From assembly GCA_004558025.1 (NCBI GenBank), contig SFEG01000002.1, forward strand, positions 44,868 through 108,867: a DNA stretch of 64,000 bases, written 5' to 3'. The stretch comes from Clostridiales bacterium. Lineage in GTDB: Bacteria > Bacillota > Clostridia > Oscillospirales > Oscillospiraceae. A program made the position numbers and the translations under genes. Shown here piece by piece: positions 25,639 through 34,241 of this stretch (its first letter is position 1; each line of letters begins with the position of its first letter). Under the pieces are notes generated by a model that saw only the letters and a program-made list of their open reading frames with translations, was not told the DNA's origin and did no database searches.

Positions 25639-27876
25639 TCAGAAAGTCTTCTTGAAGTTTACGATACATTCTTTAAGCTTTGCCTGCTGCTCTGCGCTCA
25701 GCTTCTTGCCGCTGAGCACTTCATCCTGAAACTCAGGATAGCTGCGGTTTACATAATCAATAAGCTCAGACTCGAAGCGTGCGATGTCCGAAAGCTCGAG
25801 ATCGTCTGCATAGCCCTCAGAGACTGCGAAGATCGCTATAACCTGGTCGGCAGCGCTCATGGGAGCGTACTGACCCTGCTTGAGGACTTCGGTCATGCGT
25901 GCGCCGCGGTGCAGCGTATCGCGCGTGGACTTATCCAGGTCGGAGCCGAACTGTGCAAACGAAGCAAGCTCACGGTACTGAGCGAGGTCGACACGCAGAC
26001 GGCCTGCGACCTGCTTCATTGCACCGAGCTGGGCCGCGCCGCCGACACGGGATACCGACAAGCCGACGTTTATCGCAGGACGTACGCCCGAGTGGAACAG
26101 ATCACTTTCGAGGAAGATCTGTCCGTCGGTGATGGAAATGACGTTTGTCGGGATGTATGCCGAAATATCTCCCGCCTGCGTCTCTATGATCGGCAGTGCG
26201 GTCATGCTGCCGCCGCCGGACTCCTCGTTGAGGCGCGCTGCGCGCTCAAGAAGCCTGGAGTGCAGGTAGAAAACGTCGCCGGGGTATGCTTCGCGTCCGG
26301 GCGGTCTCTGAAGCAGCAGAGAAAGCTCGCGGTAAGCGGCGGCCTGCTTGCTCAGGTCATCGTATATAACGAGGACATCCTTGCCCTTATACATGAAGTA
26401 CTCGCCCATTGCAGCGCCCGCATAAGGCGCAATGTACAGCATAGGTGCGGGCTCGGAGGCCGTTGCCGCTACGACGATGGTGTAATCCATCGCGCCGTGG
26501 CTGCGCAGCTTTTCTACGACGCTCGCAACGGTCGATTCCTTCTGACCGATGGCAACGTAGATGCAGATAACGTCCTTGCCCTTCTGATTGATGATAGCGT
26601 CGAGCGCTATTGCGGTCTTACCGGTCTGGCGGTCGCCGATGATGAGCTCACGCTGGCCGCGGCCGATAGGAACGAGCGCGTCGATGGCCTTGAGGCCTGT
26701 CTGCATAGGCACGGATACGGGCTGTCTTGCAAGCACGCTCGGTGCCGGGCTCTCGACCGGGCGGAAGGAATCTGTCTTGATGGGGCCCTTGCCGTCGATG
26801 GGGCTGCCCATCGCATCGACCACGCGGCCGACAAGTGCGTCGCCGACGGGAACCTCGACGATACGGCCGGTGCGGCGGACACTGTCGCCCTCCTGCAGAT
26901 GACCGAACGGTCCGAGCAGGACAACGCCGACATTGTTCTTGTCCAGATCCTGTACCATGCCTTTGAGTCCGCCGGGGAACTCAAGCATCTCGCCCGCCAT
27001 AACGTCGGCAAGGCCGGATACACGGCAGATACCGTCGCCGAGGGTAAGCACCTCGCCGGTCTGGAACACGTCTATATCACCGTTTACCTTCTCAAGCTGC
27101 TGCTTGATACCGTCGGCGATAGATCTCATCTGACTGTCGCTCTGACGGGTGTTGTCTTCAACATCCTGACTGAGCCTGTCAAGCGTGTGCGCGAGCGTGC
27201 CGTCATAAACGGTATCGCCCACCTGCATCCGCACGCCGCCTATCACGTCCGTGTCGACCTCGTTATGGCATGAGATAAAGGTCTCGCATATGATCTGCGT
27301 GAGCTTCTTCATTTCCTCGTCGCTCAGCGGCTGCGCGCTCTTTATTGAAATGTCAAGTTTTTTAAGTTCGTTCATGTTCAAAATGTCACTCGGCATTGCC
27401 GATACCAATTCTCTTATTTGTTCTATAAACTTATCGTTCAGCGCCTGCTTGGAGTTCTCAAAATTGCCGCTGCGAAGTACCTCGGCCGTTATCTGCGCCA
27501 CGCGTCGGACTGCGTCATTCGACACTCTGTCGCGCATCTGAGCCATGAGCTGATCTTCGCTCTTTTCCGCGTTTGCGATGAGGCTTTTCGCTTCCTCCTC
27601 GCCGGAGGCGGCTATTGCCTCGCCGTCGGCCCTGGCCTGGGCTTCGGCATCCTTGAGAAGCTGCTGCTTGCGCTCTTCGTTTTCGGCCCGGGCTTTGTCG
27701 ATATCCTCACCGAGGGCTTTGGCCTGAGCCTTGGCCTTCTCGGAGCATTCTATCTCTTCGCCTATGCCGCGTCTGCGGCTGCCGAACATCTTGTCGAAAA
27801 GATTCATCTTCCGGCAGATGAAGTACAGAGCTCCAAACAGTATAATAAAGTTAACTATCTTCCATAAGATTCCCAC
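25639..27876 (-). CDS. atpA: Fused F-ATPase protein: b-type subunit + delta C-terminal domain + alpha subunit
   Basis: 745 aa, about 240 longer than a normal alpha. Residues 4-20 are a membrane segment, 40-158 a long charged helix ending in a b-type C-terminus (LNDKFIEQIREL); 174-238 match the delta C-terminal domain (ISIKSAQPLSDEEMKKL, VDTDVIGGVRMQVGDTVYDG); from Met250 a complete alpha subunit follows (496 aa) with P-loop GDRQTGKT at 414-421 and the arginine-finger segment VGLSVSRVGGAAQ. No separate atpH exists in the operon and the delta N-terminal helical domain is missing. The GTG start at 27876 has AAGGAGG 12 bp upstream. At Met250 (27129) I see no strong ribosome binding site for a separate alpha. 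Mycobacterial b-delta fusions are known; alpha fused behind is unusual. Confidence 0.9.
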   Translation of the reverse strand: MGILWKIVNFIILFGALYFICRKMNLFDKMFGSRRRGIGEEIECSEKAKAQAKALGEDIDKARAENEERKQQLLKDAEAQARADGEAIAASGEEEAKSLIANAEKSEDQLMAQMRDRVSNDAVRRVAQITAEVLRSGNFENSKQALNDKFIEQIRELVSAMPSDILNMNELKKLDISIKSAQPLSDEEMKKLTQIICETFISCHNEVDTDVIGGVRMQVGDTVYDGTLAHTLDRLSQDVEDNTRQSDSQMRSIADGIKQQLEKVNGDIDVFQTGEVLTLGDGICRVSGLADVMAGEMLEFPGGLKGMVQDLDKNNVGVVLLGPFGHLQEGDSVRRTGRIVEVPVGDALVGRVVDAMGSPIDGKGPIKTDSFRPVESPAPSVLARQPVSVPMQTGLKAIDALVPIGRGQRELIIGDRQTGKTAIALDAIINQKGKDVICIYVAIGQKESTVASVVEKLRSHGAMDYTIVVAATASEPAPMLYIAPYAGAAMGEYFMYKGKDVLVIYDDLSKQAAAYRELSLLLQRPPGREAYPGDVFYLHSRLLERAARLNEESGGGSMTALPIIETQAGDISAYIPTNVISITDGQIFLESDLFHSGVRPAINVGLSVSRVGGAAQLGAMKQVAGRLRVDLAQYRELASFAQFGSDLDKSTRDTLHRGARMTEVLKQGQYAPMSAADQVIAIFAVSEGYADDLELSDIARFESELIDYVNRSYPEFQDEVLSGKKLSAEQQAKLKECIVNFKKTF

Positions 27877-27922
27877 TTGAGAACTATCCCTCCTTTCCTG
27901 TGATTCCTGTTATACATTGGGA

Positions 27923-28417
27923 TCATTCCTTGCTCTTACTTACACATTCGTCTATGAGTGCCTTGTTATCCTCGGCGCCGCTGCCGACCAGTCGGTCCGA
28001 CAGGAGCGTTACGAGCTCGGACATACTGCCGTCAATTTCGTTAACGGCCGCCTGCTCCTCGCTTTTCACGCGCTCACGAACGTTTTTATGAAGCTGCTCG
28101 GCCTCGGCATGGGCGGCGCTGAGCACCTCACCCTTTGCCTTTTCCGCATCGCTTCGCGCGGCGTTTATCACGCCTCTGGCGTCGGCGCCGGTCTGAGCAA
28201 GCTCCTGTGCAAGCTTGGCTTTGTTCTCCTCAAGCTCCGCCTCGGCCTTTTTGCCCTCGGCAAGTCCCGCGTCTATCCGCGCCCTGCGCGCGTCCATAAA
28301 GCTCAGGACGGGTTTGAGCAGTATCTTGTTCAACAGGAACATAAACAGGAAGAAGCTGATAATAGTCAGTATGAACTCAGGTACGCTGATCTGAAGTCCT
28401 ACTACATCTAAAATCAA
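27923..28417 (-). CDS. atpF: F-type ATPase b subunit
   Basis: 164 aa. One membrane segment (about residues 14-36, FILTIISFFLFMFLLNKILL), then a long heptad-like charged helix that forms the peripheral stalk. The start is a TTG at 28417 with GGGGGAG 6 bp before it; the hydrophobic N-terminus fits this choice. A second b-type module is present as the N-terminus of the alpha fusion, so this organism appears to have b and b-prime stalk helices. Confidence 0.9.
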   Translation of the reverse strand: MILDVVGLQISVPEFILTIISFFLFMFLLNKILLKPVLSFMDARRARIDAGLAEGKKAEAELEENKAKLAQELAQTGADARGVINAARSDAEKAKGEVLSAAHAEAEQLHKNVRERVKSEEQAAVNEIDGSMSELVTLLSDRLVGSGAEDNKALIDECVSKSKE

Positions 28418-28453
28418 TCCGGTCTCCCCCTTTCAAGATGTCTTTTCTTCAAA

Positions 28454-28687
28454 TTACATCTTGGCAATAAGCATGAACGCGATGACCAGACCGTAGATCG
28501 CCAGCGCTTCCATAAAGCCCATTGCAAGGATCATGACAGACTGCAGCTGTCCCTTCATATCCGGCTGACGTGCCATGCCCTCAAGCGCCTTCGACGCTGC
28601 GAGACCCTGTCCGATGCCGACGCCTATCGTGCTCAGGCCGATGGCCAGCGCTACGCCTATTGCGATAAGACCCTGTGCTATTGACAT
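28454..28687 (-). CDS. atpE: F-type ATPase c subunit
   Basis: 77 aa, two membrane helices joined by ARQPD. The ion-carrying glutamate is in FMEALAIYG; helix 1 has GIGQG. Sodium-type rings have Ser-Thr after the Glu, while here it is Ala-Leu, as in chloroplast and cyanobacterial rings, so proton use is the better inference. Confidence 0.95.
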   Translation of the reverse strand: MSIAQGLIAIGVALAIGLSTIGVGIGQGLAASKALEGMARQPDMKGQLQSVMILAMGFMEALAIYGLVIAFMLIAKM

Positions 28688-28725
28688 TTGTGTTTCCTCC
28701 TATAATTGTGTATGTGTTTACTTAT

Positions 28726-29382
28726 TTATTCTTCGTCCTCGGTTGCTTCGTTTATGAATACCGCAAGCAGCATCGTAAAGACCATCGCCTGGATGAAGCA
28801 GAACAGAAGACTCAGTATATGCATGACTATGGGCAAGCCCACCGGGAACAGGCCGAACAGCGTTTCCGCCGCCAGCTCTTCGCCGTAGATATTGCCGTAC
28901 AGTCGCAATGCCATGGACAGCGGGCGCGTGAACTGCTCCAGGATGAGGATCGGGAACAGGAACGCGAAGGGCTTAAAGAATGTGCCCAGATATTTGCCTA
29001 CGCCGTGCTTTTTTATGCCCGACGACTGGATCGCCACAAACGAGATCGTCGACAGTGCCGCCGTTACCGTCAGCACCGAGGTAGGCACCGTGAACAGCTC
29101 GCCCGCTCCCGGGATGAGTCCCGAGTAGTTACACACGATGATCAGCACGAAGAACGACGCCAGCATCGGGAAATAGTGCCGCGCTTTCTTCTCTCCCAAA
29201 ACCCCGGAGAAGAAGCCCAACAGTCCGGACACTGCCATTTCCGCTATGTTTTGCAGAGGTCCCGGCACATCCTTCATTTTACGCGTCGCTATGTAGCAAA
29301 ACAGCAGTATTACCGCCATGATCGCCCACATCGAATAGATCGTTTTCGTCGGCATCAAAAAGTTTTCAAAAAATTCTTTCAA
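28726..29382 (-). CDS. atpB: F-type ATPase a subunit
   Basis: 218 aa, five to six hydrophobic helices. The essential arginine lies in SMALRLYGNIYGEELA. It forms the ion half-channels against the c ring. The start overlaps the atpI stop by 4 bp. Confidence 0.95.
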   Translation of the reverse strand: MKEFFENFLMPTKTIYSMWAIMAVILLFCYIATRKMKDVPGPLQNIAEMAVSGLLGFFSGVLGEKKARHYFPMLASFFVLIIVCNYSGLIPGAGELFTVPTSVLTVTAALSTISFVAIQSSGIKKHGVGKYLGTFFKPFAFLFPILILEQFTRPLSMALRLYGNIYGEELAAETLFGLFPVGLPIVMHILSLLFCFIQAMVFTMLLAVFINEATEDEE

Positions 29383-29705
29383 TTTCTTTCACCTCCGTCC
29401 GCCCTTTCTTCGCTTTGCGGCTGAGTTTTCTTTACCATGATCTTTAAAAATACCATACCGCCGACCGACAGTCCGACAGCGGCGGCAATGAGCGTTGCCA
29501 TCATAGGGAGCTCATACGCCTTGCAGACAAAATAGCACGCGGCAAGCGCTGCCGCGTCAAGCAGCAGCCTCAGCATGTTCACGCCCATGACAGCCGCCAT
29601 ATTGGACGCGTTCATGTTGGCTTTGCTTATGCGCATATTCACATATGCAACGATCAGTCCGAGCAGCGCACCGCCCAGCACCGATAAAATGTCCGCAAAG
29701 TTCAT
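29379..29705 (-). CDS. atpI: AtpI-like small membrane protein
   Basis: 108 aa from the ATG at 29705 (AGAGGAAAG site; an upstream in-frame start lacks one). Three to four hydrophobic segments; position as first gene of the ATPase operon fits AtpI, which helps assemble the c ring. Sequence similarity alone is weak, so the call rests mostly on position and size. Confidence 0.7.
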   Translation of the reverse strand: MNFADILSVLGGALLGLIVAYVNMRISKANMNASNMAAVMGVNMLRLLLDAAALAACYFVCKAYELPMMATLIAAAVGLSVGGMVFLKIMVKKTQPQSEERADGGERN

Positions 29706-29737
29706 AAGTCTTTCCTCTAACAGCACCAGATCACTCT

Positions 29738-29765
29738 ATTTTATAACATTATTATTTAACACCAA
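29738..29765 (-). promoter_or_regulatory. Probable F-ATPase operon promoter
   Basis: Minus strand TTGGTG (29760-29765), 16-bp spacer, TAAAAT (29738-29743), 33 bp before the atpI start. Confidence 0.4.
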
Positions 29766-29910
29766 ATTAACACGAAATGCAATGCATTTTTTCGTTTTTT
29801 CCGACATCTTCGATAAATTGCACAATTTCTGCGTTCTAAATTGCCATTCTTTCTCTCTTGTTAAATCAATACCATTTTTTAGCTGTCTGCTCGTGCATTT
29901 GTTGAAACAC

Positions 29911-29939
29911 TTGCCCGCTTTATGTATATCTGATATACT
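29911..29939 (+). promoter_or_regulatory. Promoter of the 152-aa membrane protein
   Basis: TTGCCC (29911-29916), 17-bp spacer, TATACT (29934-29939), 30 bp before the ATG. Confidence 0.5.
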
Positions 29940-29968
29940 TACATATATAAAATTAAAGGAGGAGCGTT

Positions 29969-30427
29969 ATGGAGACTTTAATAGCCATAGGGATAGTGCT
30001 CGCAGTAGCGGCGACGGTTTTTATCTGCATACGGATATTGCCGAGGAAATATGACGGCAAGTTCGGGAATAAATTTTTGCAGTTCCTGCACGATTTTTTC
30101 AACTTCAAGACCTTTTACATCGAAGCGCTGACAAAGTTCATTTTCGTTTTGCTGACGTGCCTGTGCATATTCGTCGGCTTCCTGCTGATGTTCGGAAAGT
30201 TTGAATATTACGGCTACTTCGGCATGACCTTCACGCAGAGCACCTTCCTGTACGGGCTCGGCATTCTCCTGCTCGGACCGCTTGTTCTGCGCGTGACCTA
30301 TGAGTTTGTCATGATGGCGATACTGCTCGTGCAGAACGTTATCGCCATAAACCGCAAAATGAAGGCTCCCGCGGCAGCGCCGGTATCTCCCGATCCCGAG
30401 CCCGTTGAGAGTGAAAAGGAAGAATGA
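29969..30427 (+). CDS. Small membrane protein, DUF4282-like
   Basis: 152 aa: an N-terminal membrane segment (residues 3-23), two more (about 57-77 and 92-121), and a charged, Pro/Ala/Glu-rich cytoplasmic tail. The last two segments (FVLLTCLCIFVGFLLMF; GILLLGPLVLRVTYEFVMMA) fit the DUF4282 pattern, whose function is unknown. Good AAAGGAGGAG site. It stands alone between divergent promoters and a bidirectional terminator, so no partner is suggested. Confidence 0.6.
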   Translation: METLIAIGIVLAVAATVFICIRILPRKYDGKFGNKFLQFLHDFFNFKTFYIEALTKFIFVLLTCLCIFVGFLLMFGKFEYYGYFGMTFTQSTFLYGLGILLLGPLVLRVTYEFVMMAILLVQNVIAINRKMKAPAAAPVSPDPEPVESEKEE

Positions 30428-30435
30428 ACGCAAGA

Positions 30436-30465
30436 CACCCCGCCCAATGGCGGGGTGAATTTTTA
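30436..30465. terminator. Bidirectional terminator
   Basis: CACCCCGCC (30436-30444) pairs with GGCGGGGTG (30449-30457), followed by AATTTTT. It lies between convergent genes and overlaps the AEC carrier stop region. Confidence 0.75.
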
Positions 30466-31392
30466 TGCTATATTCAGGCCGAGCAGCGATATCAGCAGTG
30501 GGATGGTGAACATGGAAAGCACCGTACCGACGAATATCGTCTCCGAGGCTTCCACGCCGTCTCGCCCGTAGTCCATGCCGAGAATGGCGCACACCACCGC
30601 CGGCGGGCAGGCCGCGACAATAACGATAGATCCGAGCATGACGATATCCGTTATGAAGAAGTGCAGCACGAACCACACCGCTATCGGAGCGGCGACAAGA
30701 CGCATGAAGTTCATGCCGTAAATACGCGGATGGATAAACGCATCCTTTATCGAGACATTGCCCAGCGAAAGGCCGATGCACATCATCGAAAGCGGGATGC
30801 AGGCATCGGAAAGCATACCGGCAACGTCCTCGACCAACAGCGGCATAGGGATCTCGAACACGAAAATTACCGTCGCGATAACGGTCGCAATGATCGGCAC
30901 GTTTATCATGCTCTTGAGATTGATCTTTTCCTTATTATCGCTGCCGTGCTGAAGGAACATCACGCCTACGGTGTACAGCAATATACTAAAAGGTATATTA
31001 CCGAGAGATGCGAAGAATATTGCATTCTCGCCGTAGACCGCAGCTATGACGGGCACGCCCATGAAGCCGAGGTTTGAAAAGCTGGTAACGAGGCGGTACA
31101 TGCCCTTGTCGCCGCCCTTTATGCGCATTGCGGCTGGAGTTATGTATCCGACGGCAAGGCAGATAAGCTGCATGACCGTAAGCATGCCTATGCCGAAGAG
31201 CATGTCTCCCTTAGTCATGTCAAGGTCTTTGTTTATGACAGATGAAAGTATCATGCCGGCCAGGAACACGTTCATGACCATCTTGCTCAGTCCCTTGTTG
31301 AATTCAAGGCCTACGAGCCTAAGCTTTGCGCACATGTATCCAAGCGCCAGGATGATGACAAGCAGCGCCATTTTTTCAAATATAACAAGCAT
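30463..31392 (-). CDS. AEC-family permease (auxin efflux carrier / malate permease type)
   Basis: 309 aa with about ten hydrophobic helices in two five-helix halves. MVMNVFLAGMILSSV in the first half and PLSMMCIGLSLGN in the second are the crossover-type segments of this family. Bacterial members move malate, malonate or other organic acids; substrate cannot be assigned. It lies 17 bp after the mgtE stop, so it may be co-transcribed with mgtE and the SAH hydrolase. Confidence 0.85.
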   Translation of the reverse strand: MLVIFEKMALLVIILALGYMCAKLRLVGLEFNKGLSKMVMNVFLAGMILSSVINKDLDMTKGDMLFGIGMLTVMQLICLAVGYITPAAMRIKGGDKGMYRLVTSFSNLGFMGVPVIAAVYGENAIFFASLGNIPFSILLYTVGVMFLQHGSDNKEKINLKSMINVPIIATVIATVIFVFEIPMPLLVEDVAGMLSDACIPLSMMCIGLSLGNVSIKDAFIHPRIYGMNFMRLVAAPIAVWFVLHFFITDIVMLGSIVIVAACPPAVVCAILGMDYGRDGVEASETIFVGTVLSMFTIPLLISLLGLNIA

Positions 31393-31409
31393 ATCGGGTA
31401 TTCCTCAAG

Positions 31410-32810
31410 TTAAAAACTTATCATGAGCTTCGCTATCTCAAAGTATATGAGCAGCGAGACAGCGTCGGTGATCGTCGATATCAGTGGGTTTGCCATTACA
31501 GCCGGGTCAACGCCCAGCTTCTCGGCAGCTATCGGCAGCACGCTGCCGACGACCTTTGCAAACATGACGATGAACACGATTGCAAGACTGACAACTGCGG
31601 CGACGGTGAGCGTTACTCCGTCGTTATTCAGAAGCATTCTGTCGACCAGCAGCATTTTAACGAAATTGACCGCCGCGAGCGTTACGCCGCAAAGTATCGC
31701 GACTCTGAATTCCTTCCATATTACTCTGCCGACATCCTCTGGCTCGGTATCGCCGAGCGAGATGCTTCGTATAACGGCAGTAGACGCCTGAGCGCCGGAG
31801 TTTCCGCCCGTGCCCATGAGCATGGGGATAAAGCCTATGAGCACGGCCTGCACGGCAAGCGCGTCCTCAAAGGAATTTATTATCATGCTCGTAAACGTCG
31901 CCGAGAGCATGAGGAACATAAGCCACGGGACGCGGCGCTTCCACATGTCCCAGGCGCTTGTGCGCGAATAGGGCTTATCCGAAGGCGTCATTGCGGCCAT
32001 GATTTCGAAGTCCTCGGTGGCCTCGGCCTCCATGACGTCGATGACGTCGTCGACGGTGACGATGCCGACAAGTCGGCCTTCCTTGTCGACGACGGGCAGA
32101 GCCATGAGGTCGTAGTCGGAGATCTTCTCTGCCGCCTCCTCTTGGTCGTCGTGCGTCATGCAGAACACGATATTCGTGTCCATAATATCCTCGATGACCG
32201 TTTCATCGTCGGACAGCAGCAGGTCCTTGACCGACAGAACACCCTCGAGCTTACGGTCGGCAGAGGTGACAAAGCAGGTGTAGATAGTCTCCTTATCCTC
32301 GCCTATTCTGCGTATGCGCGCGATGGATTCGCGCACGTTCATGTATTTTTTAAGATCCACGAACTCGGCTGTCATTATGCTTCCGGCCGAGTTTTCGGGA
32401 TAATTGAGATACTGATTTATGAGTCTGCGCGTTTCCGGCGTTGCCGTGCGCATGACGCGCTTTACGACGTTGGCCGGAAGCTCCTCCATCATATCGACAG
32501 CATCGTCGACGTACAGCTCTTCGATGATCGCCGACAGCTCGGAGTCGGTAATAGAGTTTATTATCTGCTCCTGCTCGGGCGAGTCGAAATTTGCAAATAC
32601 GTCGGCCGCCATCTGCTTGGAAAGGAGCCTGAACACCATCGGCATTCGGTTATCGCCGATCTCGGACAGGAACTCCGCAACGTCGAATTCGTTCATATCT
32701 TCGAGGCGGAGCTGAAGCTCCTTCATTCGCCGCTCATCGAGAAGCTGCATGAGCTCGCCGGCCTGTTTATCGCGCATGGTCTCAAAGTCCATATTCTCCA
32801 TGTTATCCAT
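31410..32810 (-). CDS. mgtE: Magnesium transporter MgtE
   Basis: 466 aa. Order: N-terminal helical MgtE_N domain (residues about 15-140), two CBS domains (about 145-265) ending VTVDDVIDVMEAEATEDF, then five membrane helices with the family motif GTGGNSGAQAST and a PLIST-type C-terminal helix. It forms a gated dimeric Mg2+ channel. No M-box riboswitch can exist upstream because only 41 bp separate it from the preceding gene. Regulation is therefore through the N-domain Mg2+ sensor of the protein, as known for the family. Confidence 0.95.
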   Translation of the reverse strand: MDNMENMDFETMRDKQAGELMQLLDERRMKELQLRLEDMNEFDVAEFLSEIGDNRMPMVFRLLSKQMAADVFANFDSPEQEQIINSITDSELSAIIEELYVDDAVDMMEELPANVVKRVMRTATPETRRLINQYLNYPENSAGSIMTAEFVDLKKYMNVRESIARIRRIGEDKETIYTCFVTSADRKLEGVLSVKDLLLSDDETVIEDIMDTNIVFCMTHDDQEEAAEKISDYDLMALPVVDKEGRLVGIVTVDDVIDVMEAEATEDFEIMAAMTPSDKPYSRTSAWDMWKRRVPWLMFLMLSATFTSMIINSFEDALAVQAVLIGFIPMLMGTGGNSGAQASTAVIRSISLGDTEPEDVGRVIWKEFRVAILCGVTLAAVNFVKMLLVDRMLLNNDGVTLTVAAVVSLAIVFIVMFAKVVGSVLPIAAEKLGVDPAVMANPLISTITDAVSLLIYFEIAKLMISF

Positions 32811-32851
32811 AGTGCAGCCTCCTTTCGTGAAAATAACTCTTAATTAAACTA

Positions 32852-34087
32852 TTACCTTCCGAGATACTCGGCCTGCGCCTTGCTGAGAGTATCTATGCCG
32901 ACGCCCATGGCATCGAGCTTACACCTTGCGACCTCGTAGTCTATCTCGCGCGGAACGGGGACGACGTCGGTATTCAGCCTGCCGCGATTATCGGCAAGAT
33001 ATTTTGCCGACAGCGCCTGGATGGCAAAGCTCATATCCATGATCTCCGCCGGGTGGCCGTCTGCCGCGGCAAGGTTAACAAGTCTGCCCTCGGCGATGGT
33101 GAAAAGCGTTTTTCCGTCGGGCATGACATAGCCCTGAATATTATGGCGCGCCTCGTATTTTTTAACGGCCATCTTTTCGAGCGCTTCCATGTCGACCTCG
33201 ACGTTGAAGTGACCGGCGTTGCTGAGTATTGCTCCGTCCTTCATCAGCGTAAAATGCTCTGCGGTTATGATGTCTCTGCCGCCGGTTACGGTGCAGAAGA
33301 TATCGCCGATCTTCGCGGCCTCGGCCATGGGCATGACCTCGTATCCGTCCATAACGGCCTCGAGCGCACGGATGGGGTCTGTTTCCGTAACGATGACCTT
33401 CGCGCCCAGACCCTTTGCCCTGAGCGATACGCCCTTGCCGCACCAGCCGTAGCCGGATATGACAACGTATTTGCCGGCAATAATGAGGTTCGTCGTACGG
33501 CAGATGCCGTCCCACACGCTCTGCCCCGTGCCGTAGCGGTTATCGAACATGTGCTTGCAATCGGCGTCGTTTACCATGACCATCGGGAAGCGCAGGGCTC
33601 CGGCCGCGGACATTATGCGCAGGCGGTTTATACCGGTCGTCGTCTCCTCACAGCCGCCGATAACACCGGGAATGAGGTCTGCAAACTCCTCGTGCATGAG
33701 GTGGACAAGGTCGCCGCCGTCATCAATGATGATGTTGGGGCCTACCTTCAGCACCTCGCGCAGGCAGTCCTCATACTGCTGCTCGGTGCAGCCGTACTCG
33801 GCAAAGACGTTCATGCCGCCGGCAGCAAGCGCCGCGGCAACATCATCCTGCGTGGAAAGAGGATTCGAGCCCGTGACGTACATTTCCGCGCCGCCGAGCT
33901 CCATAACGCGGCAGAGATACGCGGTCTTCGCCTCAAGATGGACAGACAGCGCGACCTTGAGTCCCTTAAAGGGCTTTTCATCCGCAAAGCGGCGGCCGAT
34001 ACCGCGCAGAACGGGCATGTTGCGCTCGACCCAGTTTATTTTCATCTCGCCCGAAGGCGCAAGGCTTATATCTTTAATAATGCTCAT
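32852..34087 (-). CDS. ahcY: S-adenosylhomocysteine hydrolase
   Basis: 411 aa from the ATG at 34087 (AGGGGG site). Splits SAH into adenosine and homocysteine, using tightly bound NAD. Visible: GCEETTTG substrate block, NDADCKHMFDNRYGTGQS, NAD motif GYGWCGKGV, and NAGHFNVEVDM. It lacks the 40-residue insert of plant and proteobacterial enzymes and so is of the shorter archaeal/Thermotoga type. It leads a likely operon with mgtE and the AEC carrier. Confidence 0.95.
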   Translation of the reverse strand: MSIIKDISLAPSGEMKINWVERNMPVLRGIGRRFADEKPFKGLKVALSVHLEAKTAYLCRVMELGGAEMYVTGSNPLSTQDDVAAALAAGGMNVFAEYGCTEQQYEDCLREVLKVGPNIIIDDGGDLVHLMHEEFADLIPGVIGGCEETTTGINRLRIMSAAGALRFPMVMVNDADCKHMFDNRYGTGQSVWDGICRTTNLIIAGKYVVISGYGWCGKGVSLRAKGLGAKVIVTETDPIRALEAVMDGYEVMPMAEAAKIGDIFCTVTGGRDIITAEHFTLMKDGAILSNAGHFNVEVDMEALEKMAVKKYEARHNIQGYVMPDGKTLFTIAEGRLVNLAAADGHPAEIMDMSFAIQALSAKYLADNRGRLNTDVVPVPREIDYEVARCKLDAMGVGIDTLSKAQAEYLGR

Positions 34088-34117
34088 AAATTGACCCCCT
34101 TTTTCACAAAACAATTT

Positions 34118-34178
34118 ATTTTAACACTATAATTTAATATCCGCAAGTGTTGAAAGGCCATGTCGCGCATGATATAAT
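34118..34178. promoter_or_regulatory. Divergent promoters for ahcY and the first SPFH operon
   Basis: Minus: TTGCGG (34141-34146), 17 bp, TAAAAT (34118-34123). Plus: TTGAAA (34150-34155), 17 bp, TATAAT (34173-34178). The -35 boxes are back to back, 3 bp apart. Confidence 0.65.
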
Positions 34179-34241
34179 TTACACAATTGCAGTCGAATGA
34201 CTGTACATCAAGATAAAATCACGTTTTTGAAAGGAATAGTT

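Noticed and set aside
24904..27273. A 789-codon plus-strand frame across the ATPase genes
   Set aside because: Antisense to atpG and the alpha fusion, no ribosome binding site, composition of a shadow frame.
28454..28687. Sodium-driven ATPase
   Set aside because: The c subunit keeps the Gln and Tyr but has Ala-Leu after the ion-binding Glu instead of Ser-Thr, matching proton-type chloroplast rings better.
32811..32851. M-box magnesium riboswitch before mgtE
   Set aside because: Only 41 bp separate mgtE from the preceding gene, far too short for an M-box.
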